Assembly (NCBI GenBank): GCA_963585895.1
Contig: OY757939.1
Span: 56,645,650-56,709,649, forward strand
Direction of reading: 5' to 3'
DNA length: 64,000 bases
Origin: Sepioteuthis lessoniana
Taxonomy: Eukaryota > Mollusca > Cephalopoda > Myopsida > Loliginidae
In this document: piece by piece, positions 1 to 10,684 of the stretch
Layout: every line of letters starts with the position of its first letter
How positions within the stretch are numbered: the first letter of the stretch is position 1
Notes under the pieces: generated by a model
Database searches by the model: none
Seen by the model: only the letters and a program-made list of their open reading frames with translations
What the model was told of the DNA's origin: nothing
Position numbers and translations under genes: made by a program

Positions 1-208
1 ACTCATAAGAGATGTACTCTTATGGACCCCCACACATGGCCGTGCAAAAGCAGGACGACCAGCACGAACATACATTCAGCAGCTATGTGAGGATACGGGA
101 TGTTGTCCTGAAGACCTACATAGGGCGATGAACGATCGGGAGGAGTGGCGAGAGAGGGTCAGGGATATCCGTGCTACCAGCGCGATATGATGATGATGAT
201 TTATATTA
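1..208 (+). mobile_element. RTE-type LINE, 3' end fragment
   Basis: The translation matches the extreme C-terminus of the RTE protein seen at 48.7-50.1 kb: the GRPARTYIQQLCEDTG region, then MNDRE.WRERV.DIRA and a stop, followed by a short (GAT)n tail. The element runs off the window edge, so its 5' limit is unknown. It is non-coding as it stands. It faces the minus-strand copy at 309-706 tail to tail. Confidence 0.85.
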
Positions 209-308
209 TCAAGTATAAGATTTCTTTCTCTCCCTCAGTACACTTCTGTCCATTTATCATATAGAAGAAAATAATATAATAAATATAATAGTAAATATAC
301 AATGTAAT

Positions 309-706
309 ATATAATCATCATCATCATCATGTCGTGCTGGTAGCACGGATATCCCTGACCCTCTCTTGCCACTTTTCACTATCGTTCATCGCCTCAGGCA
401 TGTCTTCTGGACAACATCCTGTATCCTCACATAGTTGCTGAATGTATATTCGTGCTGGTCGTCCTGCTTTTGCACGGCCATGTGTGGGGGTCCATTAGAA
501 TACATCACTTATGAGTTCGTCCCTGCTTCTCCAGCAGTGTCCTGCATGTCTGGTTCGTCTAACTTGAATAGTTTTCGTGATAGGAGGCAGGTGGCCGTAC
601 AGTTGGTGTCTTGTTGGGTGTTGCCGCCAGGACTTGTTCAAGATTGCTCGCAGCATTCTTGTGTAATCGCCGTCTAGCTTCTTCTTGAGCCGTTTTGTTA
701 GAGTCC
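309..706 (-). mobile_element. RTE-type LINE, 3' end fragment (minus)
   Basis: Starts on the plus strand with an (ATC)n run, the reverse complement of the RTE (GAT)n tail. Read on the minus strand it encodes the end of the RTE protein (LTKRL.KKLDGDYTRMLRAI, SWRQHPTRHQLYGHLPP, RHAGHCWRSRDELIS), followed by the frame-broken GRPARTYIQQLC region. It is 5'-truncated in the C-terminal domain after the reverse transcriptase. Confidence 0.85.
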
Positions 707-1329
707 ATAATATAATATAATATAATATGATATAATATATAATATATAATATAATATAATGATAAATCATATAGAAGAAAATAATCTATATTTCTAATGT
801 GTCATGATATTTCACTATAGTTTATTTACTTTTCAATATGTATTATACTTAACTAACAAAAAGCGTTTAACAGAGAGCGAGAGAGAGAGAGAGAGTGAGG
901 GGCAGAGAGAAAGAAAGAGGGAGGAAGAGAGGGAGGAAGAGAGAGAGAGAGAGTGGCAGTCAGAGATAAGTGCTTGCTTTTACTTAAAATAAGACCTTTT
1001 ATTTTATCATCATCATCATCATCATCATTATCAAGGTGTGACGACATCTCGGATTCTCTTGACTCTCACAATTCGTTCCAATTTTAGTCTCTCTCACATA
1101 CACTCACACTGATTCCCTCTCTCTCCCTCACACACTCAATCACTCTCTCTTGCACAAACTCACTCACTCACTCTCTCTCTCTCTCTCTCATTCACACTTA
1201 CTCTCTCTCCCTCTCCTATTGACACACAGTCTCTCTCTTAAACGCACTCACTCACTACCTCTTTCTTTCTTTCTCTCTTAAACACTCGCACACATACGCA
1301 TATCCAGTCTTGGGAGACTCTCTCGACGG
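707..1329. repeat. Low-complexity stretch
   Basis: An AT-rich run (707-760), a GA-rich purine tract (about 870-955), a (TCA)n run (about 1005-1028) and a CT-rich pyrimidine tract (about 1085-1295). Apparent reading frames here are Glu/Arg- or Ser/Leu-rich artefacts of the simple sequence. No gene is seen. Confidence 0.7.
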
Positions 1330-1735
1330 TATCGAGTGTCCTCACAGAGCTGGTTTTCATAAGTTTTTGCTGGTAGGCCAACACTGGTGTATCCTTGTAT
1401 AGGATGAGTCCCTAAGAGAACATTGCTAATGAGTTCGTTCTTACTTCTGCCGCACTAACTAACATGTCTTATTCTTAATTGTTTCATTAGTGAGATGGGA
1501 GGTAAGAGGCCGTACAATTTTTGTTTTGTAGGATTTGTTAAAAATAGTTCGTAGAATTCTTGTACAGTTCCTATTTAGCTTTTTCTTCAAGTGTTTCGTT
1601 AAAATTCAACTGGTGCATCCATACAGTAGTACTGACACGGCAACCGTTTGGAGGAATTCAGATTTCTTTAAGGTCGATGTCTTATCAGTAGCAGTCTATG
1701 CTTCAAATATGGGAGTGTTGACATAACTGTCAGTA
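1330..1735 (-). mobile_element. Old, degenerate RTE LINE fragment
   Basis: The plus strand shows scattered matches to the reverse complement of other RTE copies: the block around 'atgagttcgtt.ttacttct', then 'gatgggaggtaagaggccgtac', then 'gtgcatccatacagtagtac'. Order and spacing agree with copies at 12.1 and 48.7 kb, but substitutions and indels are much denser, so this looks like an older insertion. Confidence 0.6.
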
Positions 1736-1894
1736 TTTACATTATAAAATAAATATACTCGGATATAGATTCAAAACTTAGACCAATCGAAATATATTAC
1801 ACAATTACGTAATTCTCTTTCCGTGAATTGAACTTGTTCATTTGATCAACCATACAGTGACCAGATGGTAGATGAAAATTTGTTCGGGTTGCAA

Positions 1895-2695
1895 GGTCAG
1901 TTGGACCTAAAAGCGTGGATTTCGAGGCCGTGTTCCAAATCATAGAGGCTAATCTGGCGAGAAGAATTCGAAGAGTATCAGACGAGCCCGGCATCTCTCA
2001 GTCCAGTGTGGTTCGTCACTTTCACGAGCTCAGCAAATCAGTGAGTGGCACTCGGGAAGTATCGGGAGAGTTCGGCATCTCACAGTCCAGTGTGGTTCGT
2101 CACCTTCACGACCTCGGCAAATCCGGCGAGTAGCACTCGGGAAGTATCGGGAGAGTTCGTCATGTCACAGTCCAGTGATGTTCGTCAGCTTCACAACCTC
2201 GGCAAATCCGGTGAGTAGCACTCGGGAAGTATCGGGAAAGTTCGGCATCTCACAGTCCAGTGTGGTTCGTCACTTTCACGACCTCGGCAAATCCAGCGAG
2301 TAGCACTCGGGAAGTATCGGGAGAGTTCGGCATCTCACAGTCCAGTGTGGTTCGTCACCTTCACGACCTCGGCAAATCCGGCGAGTAGCACTCGGGAAGT
2401 ATCGGGAGAGTTCGGCATCTCACAGTCCAGTGAGGTTCGACACCTTCACGACCTCGGCAAATCCGGAGAGTAGCACTCGGGAAGTATAGGGAGAGTTCGG
2501 CATCTCACAGTCCAGTGAGGTTCGACACCTTCACGACCTCGGCAGATCCGGCGAGTAGCACTCGGGAAGTATCGGTAATGTTCGACATCTCACAGTCTAG
2601 TGTGGTTCGTCACTTTCACCATGTCGGCAAATTTGGTAAGTAGTGCTTGGAAAGTATCAGGTGAGCTCGGTATATCACCATCACAAACTCGGGAA
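1895..2695 (+). repeat. 85-bp satellite derived from a mariner helix-turn-helix
   Basis: The motif 'cactcggg' or its variant recurs at 2049, 2134, 2219, 2304, 2389, 2474, 2559 and 2644, exactly 85 bp apart. With the founder unit this makes about nine units. The first unit translates as a mariner DNA-binding segment (FEAVFQIIEAN, then GISQSSVVRHFHELSKS), the same region as the MarB fragment at 34.28 kb. Because 85 is not a multiple of three, the frame changes with every unit, so the array cannot encode a repeat protein. The last unit (about 2585-2690) is the most diverged. Confidence 0.8.
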
Positions 2696-2799
2696 AACCT
2701 TGCTGAATTATAATTTTTTTAATATTGTATCAAAATATTGCAGATTTTCGCTTTAACCAAATATCTAAAAATGACATAACACTTATGTTTTTTTAATGA

Positions 2800-3022
2800 C
2801 CAAGAACCCATGGCCTTGTGGCTACTGTGCTGGACAACAAAATCGTGCTAAGCGGGTTCAAACTCAAGTTCACTTTCAGACTAAATAATCTTGGAAAACT
2901 CTCTTATTTCCCTAGCTCTGGGTTTGATAATACTACTGTTATCCTTCTAAAAGGTTGGTTTTGGCGTTAGATAACCCACGAAGGTTGATATGCCATTAAA
3001 ATAAAGAAATCAAACTAATTAC
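2800..3022 (+). mobile_element. SINE-B copy
   Basis: tRNA-like head (A-box-like 'tggccttgtggc', B-box-like 'gggttcaaactc'), a body with 'ttcactttcagac', 'agctctgggtt' and 'aatactactgtta', and the 3' hairpin module (GGCGTTAGATAACC ... GGTTGATATGCC) ending in 'attaaaataaagaaa'. Complete but diverged. Confidence 0.75.
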
Positions 3023-3109
3023 TATAGTTTGATTTTTTGTCCAGTCGGCTAGGGCTGTAGACTACACCGACTACATCTCTGCAGAGGATTAAGACTCCCC
3101 CAACGAGTG

Positions 3110-3233
3110 GTAATTTATTAAGCTTTTTACTTAGATGTGGCACTGGGCCATATGAAAGGGGCACCCAATGAGACTCGAACTCACTCGTGTGGGTTCGCTA
3201 GTCGAGCTTGCTAACCATTACACCACCAGAGGC
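3110..3233 (-). mobile_element. SINE-E copy
   Basis: On the minus strand it begins with a tRNA-like head (A-box-like 'tggtgtaatggttagc', B-box 'gagttcgagtctc') followed by 'ggcccagtgccacatc'. The family recurs at 53.15-53.28 kb. It abuts the 3' end of the SINE-A at 3234-3523 in the same orientation, and the two together are bounded by one TSD pair. Confidence 0.65.
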
Positions 3234-3523
3234 GCCTTTTTTACCAACCCCTCCACTTGGGCAGGATATGACACAAGGTCAATTTTTAAATGAAGTTTAA
3301 CAGGTTTGAATTCAAAGTCTTCTTTCTCCTTGACTAGTTGCCTTAACAAGACTAAAGAACCCAGTCTGCCCTACTATTTACCCTTTGCTGTTGGGAGAAT
3401 AATTGGATTCATACCTTTCCCAAGGGTATTAGTGCTATGGGAAATGCAATCAGCCTTGTAAAGGATTTGAACTAGTATTGCCGAATCCATTTCCTACGAC
3501 GATAACCATTACACCACGTGCAC
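3234..3523 (-). mobile_element. SINE-A copy
   Basis: Minus-strand order: 'gtgtaatggttatcgtcgta', B-box-like 'gttcaaatcctt', 'aatacccttgggaaaggtat', 'ctagtca', 'gaccttgtgtcatatcctgc', 'aggggttggta'. It makes up most of the insertion that splits the surrounding SINE-D. Confidence 0.85.
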
Positions 3524-4032
3524 CTCCCCCAACGGGTGTCTTGATATGACACTAAACAATCTGATGGTGAGGCTCCAATGATGCGGGGGCTTTGGGGAAT
3601 GTGGAGCACCCCTTCATTGCTATCACTCCCAGGTCCACTCTGGCCCGGAGTGGTTGCACCTGATAGGGCCCTATCTATGGCTCAAATAGAACTAAAGTGT
3701 GTACTTATGCTAAATTGAATTGATAGAAATAGAACTGTTTTTGACATTGAACCGGTACTTACACTAATCTGAATTATTTAAAAAATAACTGTTTTGACAT
3801 TTAACTTTGTGTAAACAAATCTATAATTATACTAAACTAAATTGTTTGAAATAGAACTATTTGAAGAAACTGAATAGCTTGAAATAGAAATGTTTTTGAC
3901 GATTAAACTGTGTACTCTTGCTAAACTGAACTGTTTGAAAAAGAACTGATTATTTGTATGAAAATGGATTTGGCATTAAATAACCAATAAATGTTGATAT
4001 GCCATAAAATCCAACCAACCAACCAACCAACT

Positions 4033-5101
4033 ATAATTTGATTTTTACTCTATATCAGAGTGTAATAAAAAAGTTGTGTCAGTAATTTAGACTTAGTTAC
4101 TGTGAAATATATGTAGTCTTTTGTTATTTTATTAAATGAAATTTTAGGCTCAATATTTAGTTACAATCTTTGCAGAAATTTACCTTTAAGTTTCAAAGAA
4201 GTGTCTACCACTTAAACATTAATTTCAAAGTGGAGGATTTTGTTGGACTGACCCAAGAAAATATAATGCATCGACATTGAACTTTATCAAAAGGAAAGCG
4301 CAGCACACACATACACACACACACACGCGCATATATACATAAACTAAGATGGAAATATATCTATAGTATATTGTATATATAGTACATATTGTGACGGCAA
4401 ATTCTTTAAAATCCCAAGACGGGACTTTATTTTCGCACGTGTGAAGACGGGGCAGACTGGCACTTGATCCCTCGTAGAATAAGTCCTAATTCAGTTTTTT
4501 TCTCGGGCACATAAGAACTGGCATATTATGAGGGGGATTAATTTATGGCCAGACTGACCGCCGCTGGCAAGGGGTTCCATATTCCACACTATACACACAT
4601 CCACCAAGGCCGCTAGTCTTCCTCCCCAAGAACAATGGAAGATATGGACCTCTAGGTTTAGACGTAATAATATTAGTTCCAGTAGTCGGCAATTCCGGTT
4701 TCCCGTGTGATATTTTAAAGGAATTAATAGGACAATTTTAAGCGAGCATATCATAAGGCGAATAGAAGCTGAAAAAGAAACGTGACAATATAATATATAA
4801 TTGACATAATATGTTATGATTTTTAGAGGCAAGACATCTTTAATAATAAAAATCTATTATTATATATATATATATATACATGCAATGGTCATTCAAAAAG
4901 TTGTTCCCACATATCTTAGATTTGTTACTCATCTCTCATCTTTACGCGTGGCTTACTAGCACCGAAATTAAGACAAGTCTGAATTAGTTGTTCTTGTTTT
5001 TTAAAATAAGTTGTAGTGTGTTGCCCCAACAAATATATTCAGTAATGGTTCTTCTTTCTTGATGACACTTAGAACTTTGTGAACGACTCAGTATATCTAT
5101 A
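4033..5101. other. Unassigned AT-rich sequence
   Basis: A (CA)n patch lies at about 4305-4327 and a (TA)n run at 4860-4878. I recognise no coding sequence and no repeat family shared with the rest of the window. The stretch at 4885-4980 ('tggtcattcaaaaagtt') resembles 46245-46265 and could be the end of an unidentified transposon. Confidence 0.5.
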
Positions 5102-5103
5102 TA

Positions 5104-5996
5104 CGATGTGCATAAGATAAGTTTCCAGACTTTTTTCGTATGGGCACTTTTATTGATAGTACACACATGAGACTCTAGTCCCCTTCGAAGTAAGCTCCTC
5201 CGGCTGCAATGCACTTGTTGTACCGTTCCAACAACTTCTTCAAGGCCCCATGGAAGTCCTCTTGTGTGAGCGTGTCAATGACCTTCGTCACAGACTCTTT
5301 TATCTCCTCAATTGTCTCATAACTGAGCTTAGGGAATAAGCAAAAGTCTCAGGGAGCAAGGTCTGGACTTTAGGGAGGCTGAGGAACTATTTTGATGCCC
5401 ACCTTGTTCATATAGTCTGTGAGAAGGATGGATTTGTGGACTGGTGCATTGTCCTGGTGGAAATGCCACTGAGCCGATTTGAAGAGTGCTGGCCTCTTCC
5501 AAAGGAACCTCTTCCTGAACTCCCACCCTTAAAACCTCAACATTGTAACCCTAACCGTTTGGCCAATCAACTGTGGTGTATTGACTTTCTTACTCCTCCC
5601 ACAGCTCTCGTCATCCCTCACAGACTCCCTGCCTTCCTTGAATCTCTTATGCCACTCAAAAACTAATGGTCGATTCATGCAAGATGGTCCAAAGGCAGTC
5701 TGAAGCATTCCATACGTTTCTGTGGTATTTTTTCCAAGTTTAAAGCAGAATTTTATAGCATATCGTCGTTCTTCTAAAATGTCAGATTGCATTTTTGAAA
5801 TTCACCAGCTGTGACAATCAGGCTTTAGTAGGGTGTATTCCAATTGCCGCTGTAGCAGTTCATTTGAAGCTGAAATCATAAACATTGGTCTGTCATTTCA
5901 TAAGATATATAGCAATAACATATTGAATTTTCCAGAGTCAACGACAATTTTGAATGCCCGTACGAAAAAAGTCTGGAAACTTATCGTATGCACCTC

Positions 5997-5997
<1 letters not shown>
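5104..5997 (-). mobile_element. MarA-1: mariner deletion derivative
   Basis: The terminal inverted repeats (TIRs) are about 30 bp ('gataagtttccagac' plus 'ttttttcgta') and are flanked by TA at 5102-5103 and 5998-5999. The minus strand carries the N-terminal mariner domain (RRYAIKFCFKLGKNTTETYG, then [19 protein letters not shown]) and, in broken frames, the C-terminal part ending GGAYFEGD. At 894 bp it is shorter than a typical ~1.3 kb mariner. Coding sequence between the helix-turn-helix and the 'FREFRKRF' block is missing, so the first catalytic Asp region is absent. Non-autonomous relic. Confidence 0.9.
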
Positions 5998-6038
<41 letters not shown>

Positions 6039-6582
6039 GATATATGATATATATATATAATGTATAATACAATATAGATATATAATATGTATTAGATATG
6101 TACGCCAGACGTTAGGTTGATTATGCCTCAAATTAACCAAAGATTCTTATTTGAGGAAGCTAATTTCTGCGGGACAAGGTGTTGTTCTCTTTACTTCCCT
6201 CTCGCTGTCGAAGAAAAATGTTTGAGACGTTTATTTATGGACAAAGTGTAGGATCAAGAAGGATTCGCGTCAATTCAGTCAGAATTCTTTTTTTTTCCCG
6301 TGTAAAAGATGTTTCAACCAATCACTTTTGAGGTTACTGCATTTGGATCAGGGCTTCTTAAAGTTTTTGCTTGTTCCGCTCCTTGGAACGAAATTTTTAT
6401 TTCTATTCACCCGCAAAATAAATTTATTGAATATTAAATTACCAAACAAAACTAATTTATTGCTGTTTCATACAATTTACATGAGAAAAGAATCAGCAAA
6501 CTATGCAAACACACCTTTAATTCTTGAATTATTTTTTATGGGAAGGACGAATTTGATGCTTGACTGTAACATCGTAGTAAAC
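5998..6582. other. (TA)n tract and unassigned AT-rich DNA
   Basis: A (TA)n run starts at the TA flank of MarA-1 (to about 6034) and decays into AT-rich sequence to 6100. From 6100 to 6580 I see no recognisable family. Short frames here lack any motif. Confidence 0.5.
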
Positions 6583-7240
6583 CATGGTTGGGTTTTCTGG
6601 CATATAAACAATTGTAGGTTATTTTATGCCAAATCCTCTTTATACATATATATCAAATATATATGATTTAGTTTCGTTGGGTTAAATATATAAGATTTGG
6701 TTTGGTTGGGTTTTCTGGCATATCAACAATTGTAGGTTATTTGATGTTAAATCCTCTTTTCACATATATATCAAATATATATGATTTAGTTTCGTTGGGT
6801 TTTCTGGCGTATCAAGAATTGTAGGTCATTTAATGCCAAATCCAGTTTATACATATATATTAGATATATATAATTTTGTTTGGGTTGGGTTTTCTGGCAT
6901 ATCAACCACAGTAGGATATTTAATGGCAAATCCTGTTTTTTTATATATATTAGATTCATAAGGTTTACGTAGGTTGAGTTTTATGGCATATAAACCATTG
7001 TAGGTTATTCAATGCCAAAACCTCTTTATACATATATATTAAATATATATGATTTGGTTTGGTTGGGTTTTATGGCATATCAACTATTGTTATTATTTGA
7101 TGTCAAATCCTCTTTTCATATATATATAAAATATATACTTATGATTTAGTTTCATTGGGTTTCCTGGCATATCAACCGTTGTAGGTTATTTAATGCCAAA
7201 TCCAGTTGACACATATATATTAAGTATATTTGATTCGTTA
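6583..7240 (-). repeat. Tandem array of the SINE-D 3' module (~90 bp)
   Basis: Seven successive copies of the 3' hairpin module, recognisable by 'ttctggcatat' or variants. The 'cat' falls at 6601, 6719, 6808, 6898, 6987, 7076 and 7168: about 90 bp apart apart from one 118-bp spacing. Each unit adds a 'catatatatyaaatatatat' AT linker. Units differ from one another by several bases. The array sits where a single 3' module would normally start a minus-strand SINE-D. Confidence 0.8.
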
Positions 7241-7282
7241 ACACATTTGTAGATACACATACTTAACGTATCAAACATTTAT

Positions 7283-8060
7283 GATTCTGACAATTTAATT
7301 TAGCATAATTTAATAAAGTTAAATGGTTCCAAGTATGGCTATGTATCTCTGATAATTTAATTAAACATCGGTCATTTGTTTACACTCAGTTAAATAACAA
7401 ACAGTTCTATTTCTAACAATTCAATTTAGCATAATTTAATAAAGTTAAATGGTTCCAAGTATGGCTATGTATCTCTGATAATTTAATTAAACATCGGTCA
7501 TTTGTTTACACTCAGTTAAATAACAAACAGTTCTATTTCTAACAATTCAATTTAGCATAATTTAATAAAGTTAAATGTTTCCAAGTATGGCTATGTATCT
7601 CTGATAATTTAATTAAACATCGGTCATTTGTTTACACTCAGTTAAATAACAAACAGTTCTATTTCTAACAATTCAATTTAGCATAATTTAATAAAGTTAA
7701 ATGGTTCCAAGTATGGCTATGTATCTCTGATAATTTAATTAAACATCGGTCATTTGTTTACACTCAGTTAAATAACAAACAGTTCTATTTCTAACAATTC
7801 AATTTAGCATAATTTAATAAAGTTAAATGGTTCCAAGTATGGCTATGTATCTCTGATAATTTAATTAAACATCGGTCATTTGTTTACACTCAGTTAAATA
7901 ACAAACAGTTCTATTTCTAACAATTCAATTTAGCATAAGTCAATAAAGTTAAATGGTTTCTAGTTTTACTACGTATCCCTAACAATTCAATTAAACATCA
8001 ATAATTTGTTTACACACAGTTAAATATCAAACAGTTCCATTTCTAGCAAATCAATTTAGC
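7283..8060 (-). repeat. 126-bp satellite from SINE-D interior
   Basis: 'ggttccaagtatgg' or its variant occurs at 7325, 7451, 7577, 7703 and 7829, exactly 126 bp apart, with a diverged sixth at 7955. The first five units are nearly identical, which points to recent amplification or homogenisation. Unit content ('ttctatttctaacaattcaa', 'tttagcataa', 'tttacactcagttaaat') is the reverse complement of SINE-D internal sequence. Confidence 0.9.
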
Positions 8061-8327
8061 GTACGTTGTTTGTTTGCACTCAGTTTAAATGTCAAACATT
8101 TGTATTTGATCCATAGATAGGACACTATCAGGTGACACAAGTCTGGGCCAGAATTGACCTAGAAGCAATTGTAATGAAGGAGTACTCGGGACCCACCAAA
8201 GCTCCTTTATTACTGAAGCCTCACCATCATATCCTGAAAACTTGTTGCGGGGGAGGATCTTATCCCTCTGACGAGATGCAGCCGGTGTATTCTACAGCTC
8301 CATCCGATTGAGCTGGGCTGTAAGCAA
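8061..8327 (-). mobile_element. SINE-D head, 5' part of the expanded copy
   Basis: Carries 'gataggacactatcaggtg', the gggccaga...gacct block, 'gaggatcttatccctctg' and the 'gtgtattctacagctcc' head in the order expected for a minus-strand SINE-D. With the arrays at 6583-8060 it forms one element inflated from about 0.5 to about 1.7 kb. Confidence 0.8.
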
Positions 8328-8490
8328 GTTTGAACTCTCGCTATTCTCTCATGTTCTCTAGAACCCTCTTATCCCTCCAGCTATGGGTTAAATAGTACCA
8401 CTGTTATTTTTTCTTCTAAATGGATGGTGTTGGCACAAAATAACCTATGAAGGTTGATATGCATTAAACAAAGAAACAAAACCAAGCTTC
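8328..8490 (+). mobile_element. SINE-B copy, 5'-truncated
   Basis: Contains 'ccagctatgggttaaatagt', 'accactgtta' and the 3' module 'aggttgatatgc' followed by 'attaaacaaagaaac'. The tRNA-like head is mostly missing, and the copy starts at the SINE-D head junction. Confidence 0.75.
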
Positions 8491-8621
8491 ATGAATATTT
8501 TTGAATGTAAAAATGTTTTTTTTTTAAAAAGTATTTTTCATGAAGAAATAAATCCTCTCAATCTGTTTTTGTTTATCCAGATTTTAAGTTTATAACCGTC
8601 GTATTTTATTTGTCATACATA

Positions 8622-8920
8622 GGAGGTACCTGTGGTGTAATGGTTATCGTCGAAGGAAATGGACACAGCGTATACGAGTTCAAATCCTTGACGAGTTTGA
8701 TTGCATTTCACAAAACACTAAGACCCTAGGGGAAAGTGTGAATCCTCTTATTCTTTCTATTCTATTCGATATGGGTAAATAGGTAGGGCAGATTGGGTTC
8801 TTCGGCCTCGGTTAGGCAACTAGTCAAGGGGAAGGAAAATTTTAAATCAAAACCTCTTCAACCCTGCAAAAAAAATTGACTGTGTCTCACATCCTGCTCG
8901 TGCGGTGGGATTGGTAAATA
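8622..8920 (+). mobile_element. SINE-A copy
   Basis: The head 'ggtgtaatggttatcgtcg' and 'gttcaaatccttgacgag' B-box region are followed by the usual body ('agtagtca' class motifs, 'gtgtctcacatcctgc') and end '.ggattggtaaata'. The short direct repeat 'catacata' flanks it (8614-8621 and 8921-8928), a probable TSD. Confidence 0.85.
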
Positions 8921-8935
8921 CATACATATTGAAAT

Positions 8936-9516
8936 TTTTATCATTAAGGGTTTTCGAACTATAGTCTTCATCTTTATTGTTATTTCCACAACTTTTCGGT
9001 CTATATGTCCTCCGGCCTTCTTCAGGTGTTTGTCGAACTCGGGAACCTTCACGGAACTTCGAACTACGTCCTTTATTGAAACCACGGGGGTCGCCTGTTC
9101 TGATACCGTTAGCCATAGGGAACCAATGCCTATAACCGTCACGCCATGTGTCCTGCTGGACAAATCAGATTGAATTTTTGCGACTTATAAACTTAATGTT
9201 CTTACTTGACTAGAATTACTACTATTATGTATGATTTTTTACCTGTGCTCATATTCAGATTTTTTTTTCAAGGTTCAATCCTCACTACAGGCGAGTAACA
9301 ATACAGGAATACTTAACACTTGTACCCGGTTATGGCTAACGGAATCAGAACAGGCGACCCCCTGTGGTTTCAATAAAGGACGTAGTTCGAAGTTCCGTGA
9401 AGGTTCCCGAGTTCGACAAACACCTGAAGAAGGCTGGAGGACATATCGGCCGAAACGTTGTGGAAATAGCAATAAAGATGAAGACAATAGTCCGAAAACC
9501 CTTAATGATAAAAATC
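8936..9516. repeat. Long inverted repeat (foldback), ~185-bp arms
   Basis: The left arm, about 8936-9116, is the reverse complement of the right arm, about 9329-9516, at roughly 95% by eye. The spacer is about 210 bp. Arms contain 'ttcaataaaggacgtagttc', 'cacctgaagaagg' and 'ggccgaaacgttgtgg'. The spacer plus arm starts resemble a tRNA-type head ('tggcgtgacggttatagg', 'gtggtttcaat'). Probably two SINE-F-like copies inserted in opposite orientation, or one foldback element. Confidence 0.75.
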
Positions 9517-9569
9517 AACAAGTTTCGTCTCAAAAATTTAGACAATTAATATTGAAATTTCCTAATCTA

Positions 9570-9770
9570 TTCCTATGTGTATTTGAAGCACAGAGAATCG
9601 AACAATCTAGTAGGATACGAACACTTCGGAAGCAGCGCCTAAACTCAGTCCTTGACACTTTACAGCCTGAACATATTTGTAACATCTGTAGCAGTATCTG
9701 TTTGTCCAAAGCCGGACTTGTTACTCATATGCGATATCATTTGAGCAAACTATCGAATACTCGTTTTACA
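9570..9770 (+). pseudogene. C2H2-finger fragment, possibly a LINE C-terminus
   Basis: An open frame contains one good C2H2 finger: C-x2-C-x12-H-x3-H, with Cys encoded near 9678 and 9687 and His near 9726 and 9738 (core CNICSSICLSKAGLVTHMR). It is preceded by an Arg/Gln-rich stretch. A single C-terminal finger of this sort occurs in some non-LTR elements, which is my preferred reading. A host zinc-finger exon is possible but no splice context or further finger is seen. Upstream residues of the frame come from the inverted repeat and are unlikely to be coding. Confidence 0.4.
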
Positions 9771-10310
<540 letters not shown>

Positions 10311-10684
10311 ATAGCCCACACTCTTTTCGCTTTCGCTTTTTGTTGTAATCTATTTTCCTGCTTTTTTTTCACGTATTTTACCAATAAAAAAAACTATCGC
10401 AGCTGACAATGAGCGGTTAGACATTAAAAAGTATTAATTTTTTTCCATAGTTAATGCAGTAAAAATTTGTTGTGTTTTGGGTCATTTTTGACAAAAGGTT
10501 CGTAATAACCAAATCATCGACGGTTCAATACTTATTAATATCGATATGAATATTGATCTTGGGTCTTGAACAGAAGTAATGTTAGAGGTCTAAAGGAAGT
10601 GCTAAAACAAGTATGGCACTTCTTCCGGTGATGGGCCAATGCGTTAGGTGGTATTTACCATCTGAACATTCGTTTCTATCTTAG
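10311..10684. other. No recognised feature
   Basis: Unique-looking AT-rich sequence with no convincing frame or repeat-family match. Confidence 0.5.

Larger units (their letters stand above)
3039..4032 (+). mobile_element. SINE-D copy, split by another insertion
   Basis: The 5' end is the 'cagtcggctagggctgtaga' head. After a 413-bp insertion the element continues with 'atgacactaaacaatctgat', the 'ccaggtccactctggcccgg' block, the internal 'aaatagaact' repeats, and the 3' module (GGCATTAAATAACC ... ATGCC), ending in (CCAA)n. The insertion at 3110-3523 is flanked by 15-bp TSDs at 3095-3109 and 3524-3538 (ctcccccaacgRgtg, one mismatch). Confidence 0.8.

Noticed and set aside
2049..2644. CRISPR-like regular spacing in the 85-bp array
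   Set aside because: The whole unit repeats with no unique spacers, the host is a eukaryote, and the unit derives from a mariner segment.
4390..4840. Possible LTR starting 'tgtgacggcaaattc'
   Set aside because: No second copy, TSD or terminal repeat could be found in the window.
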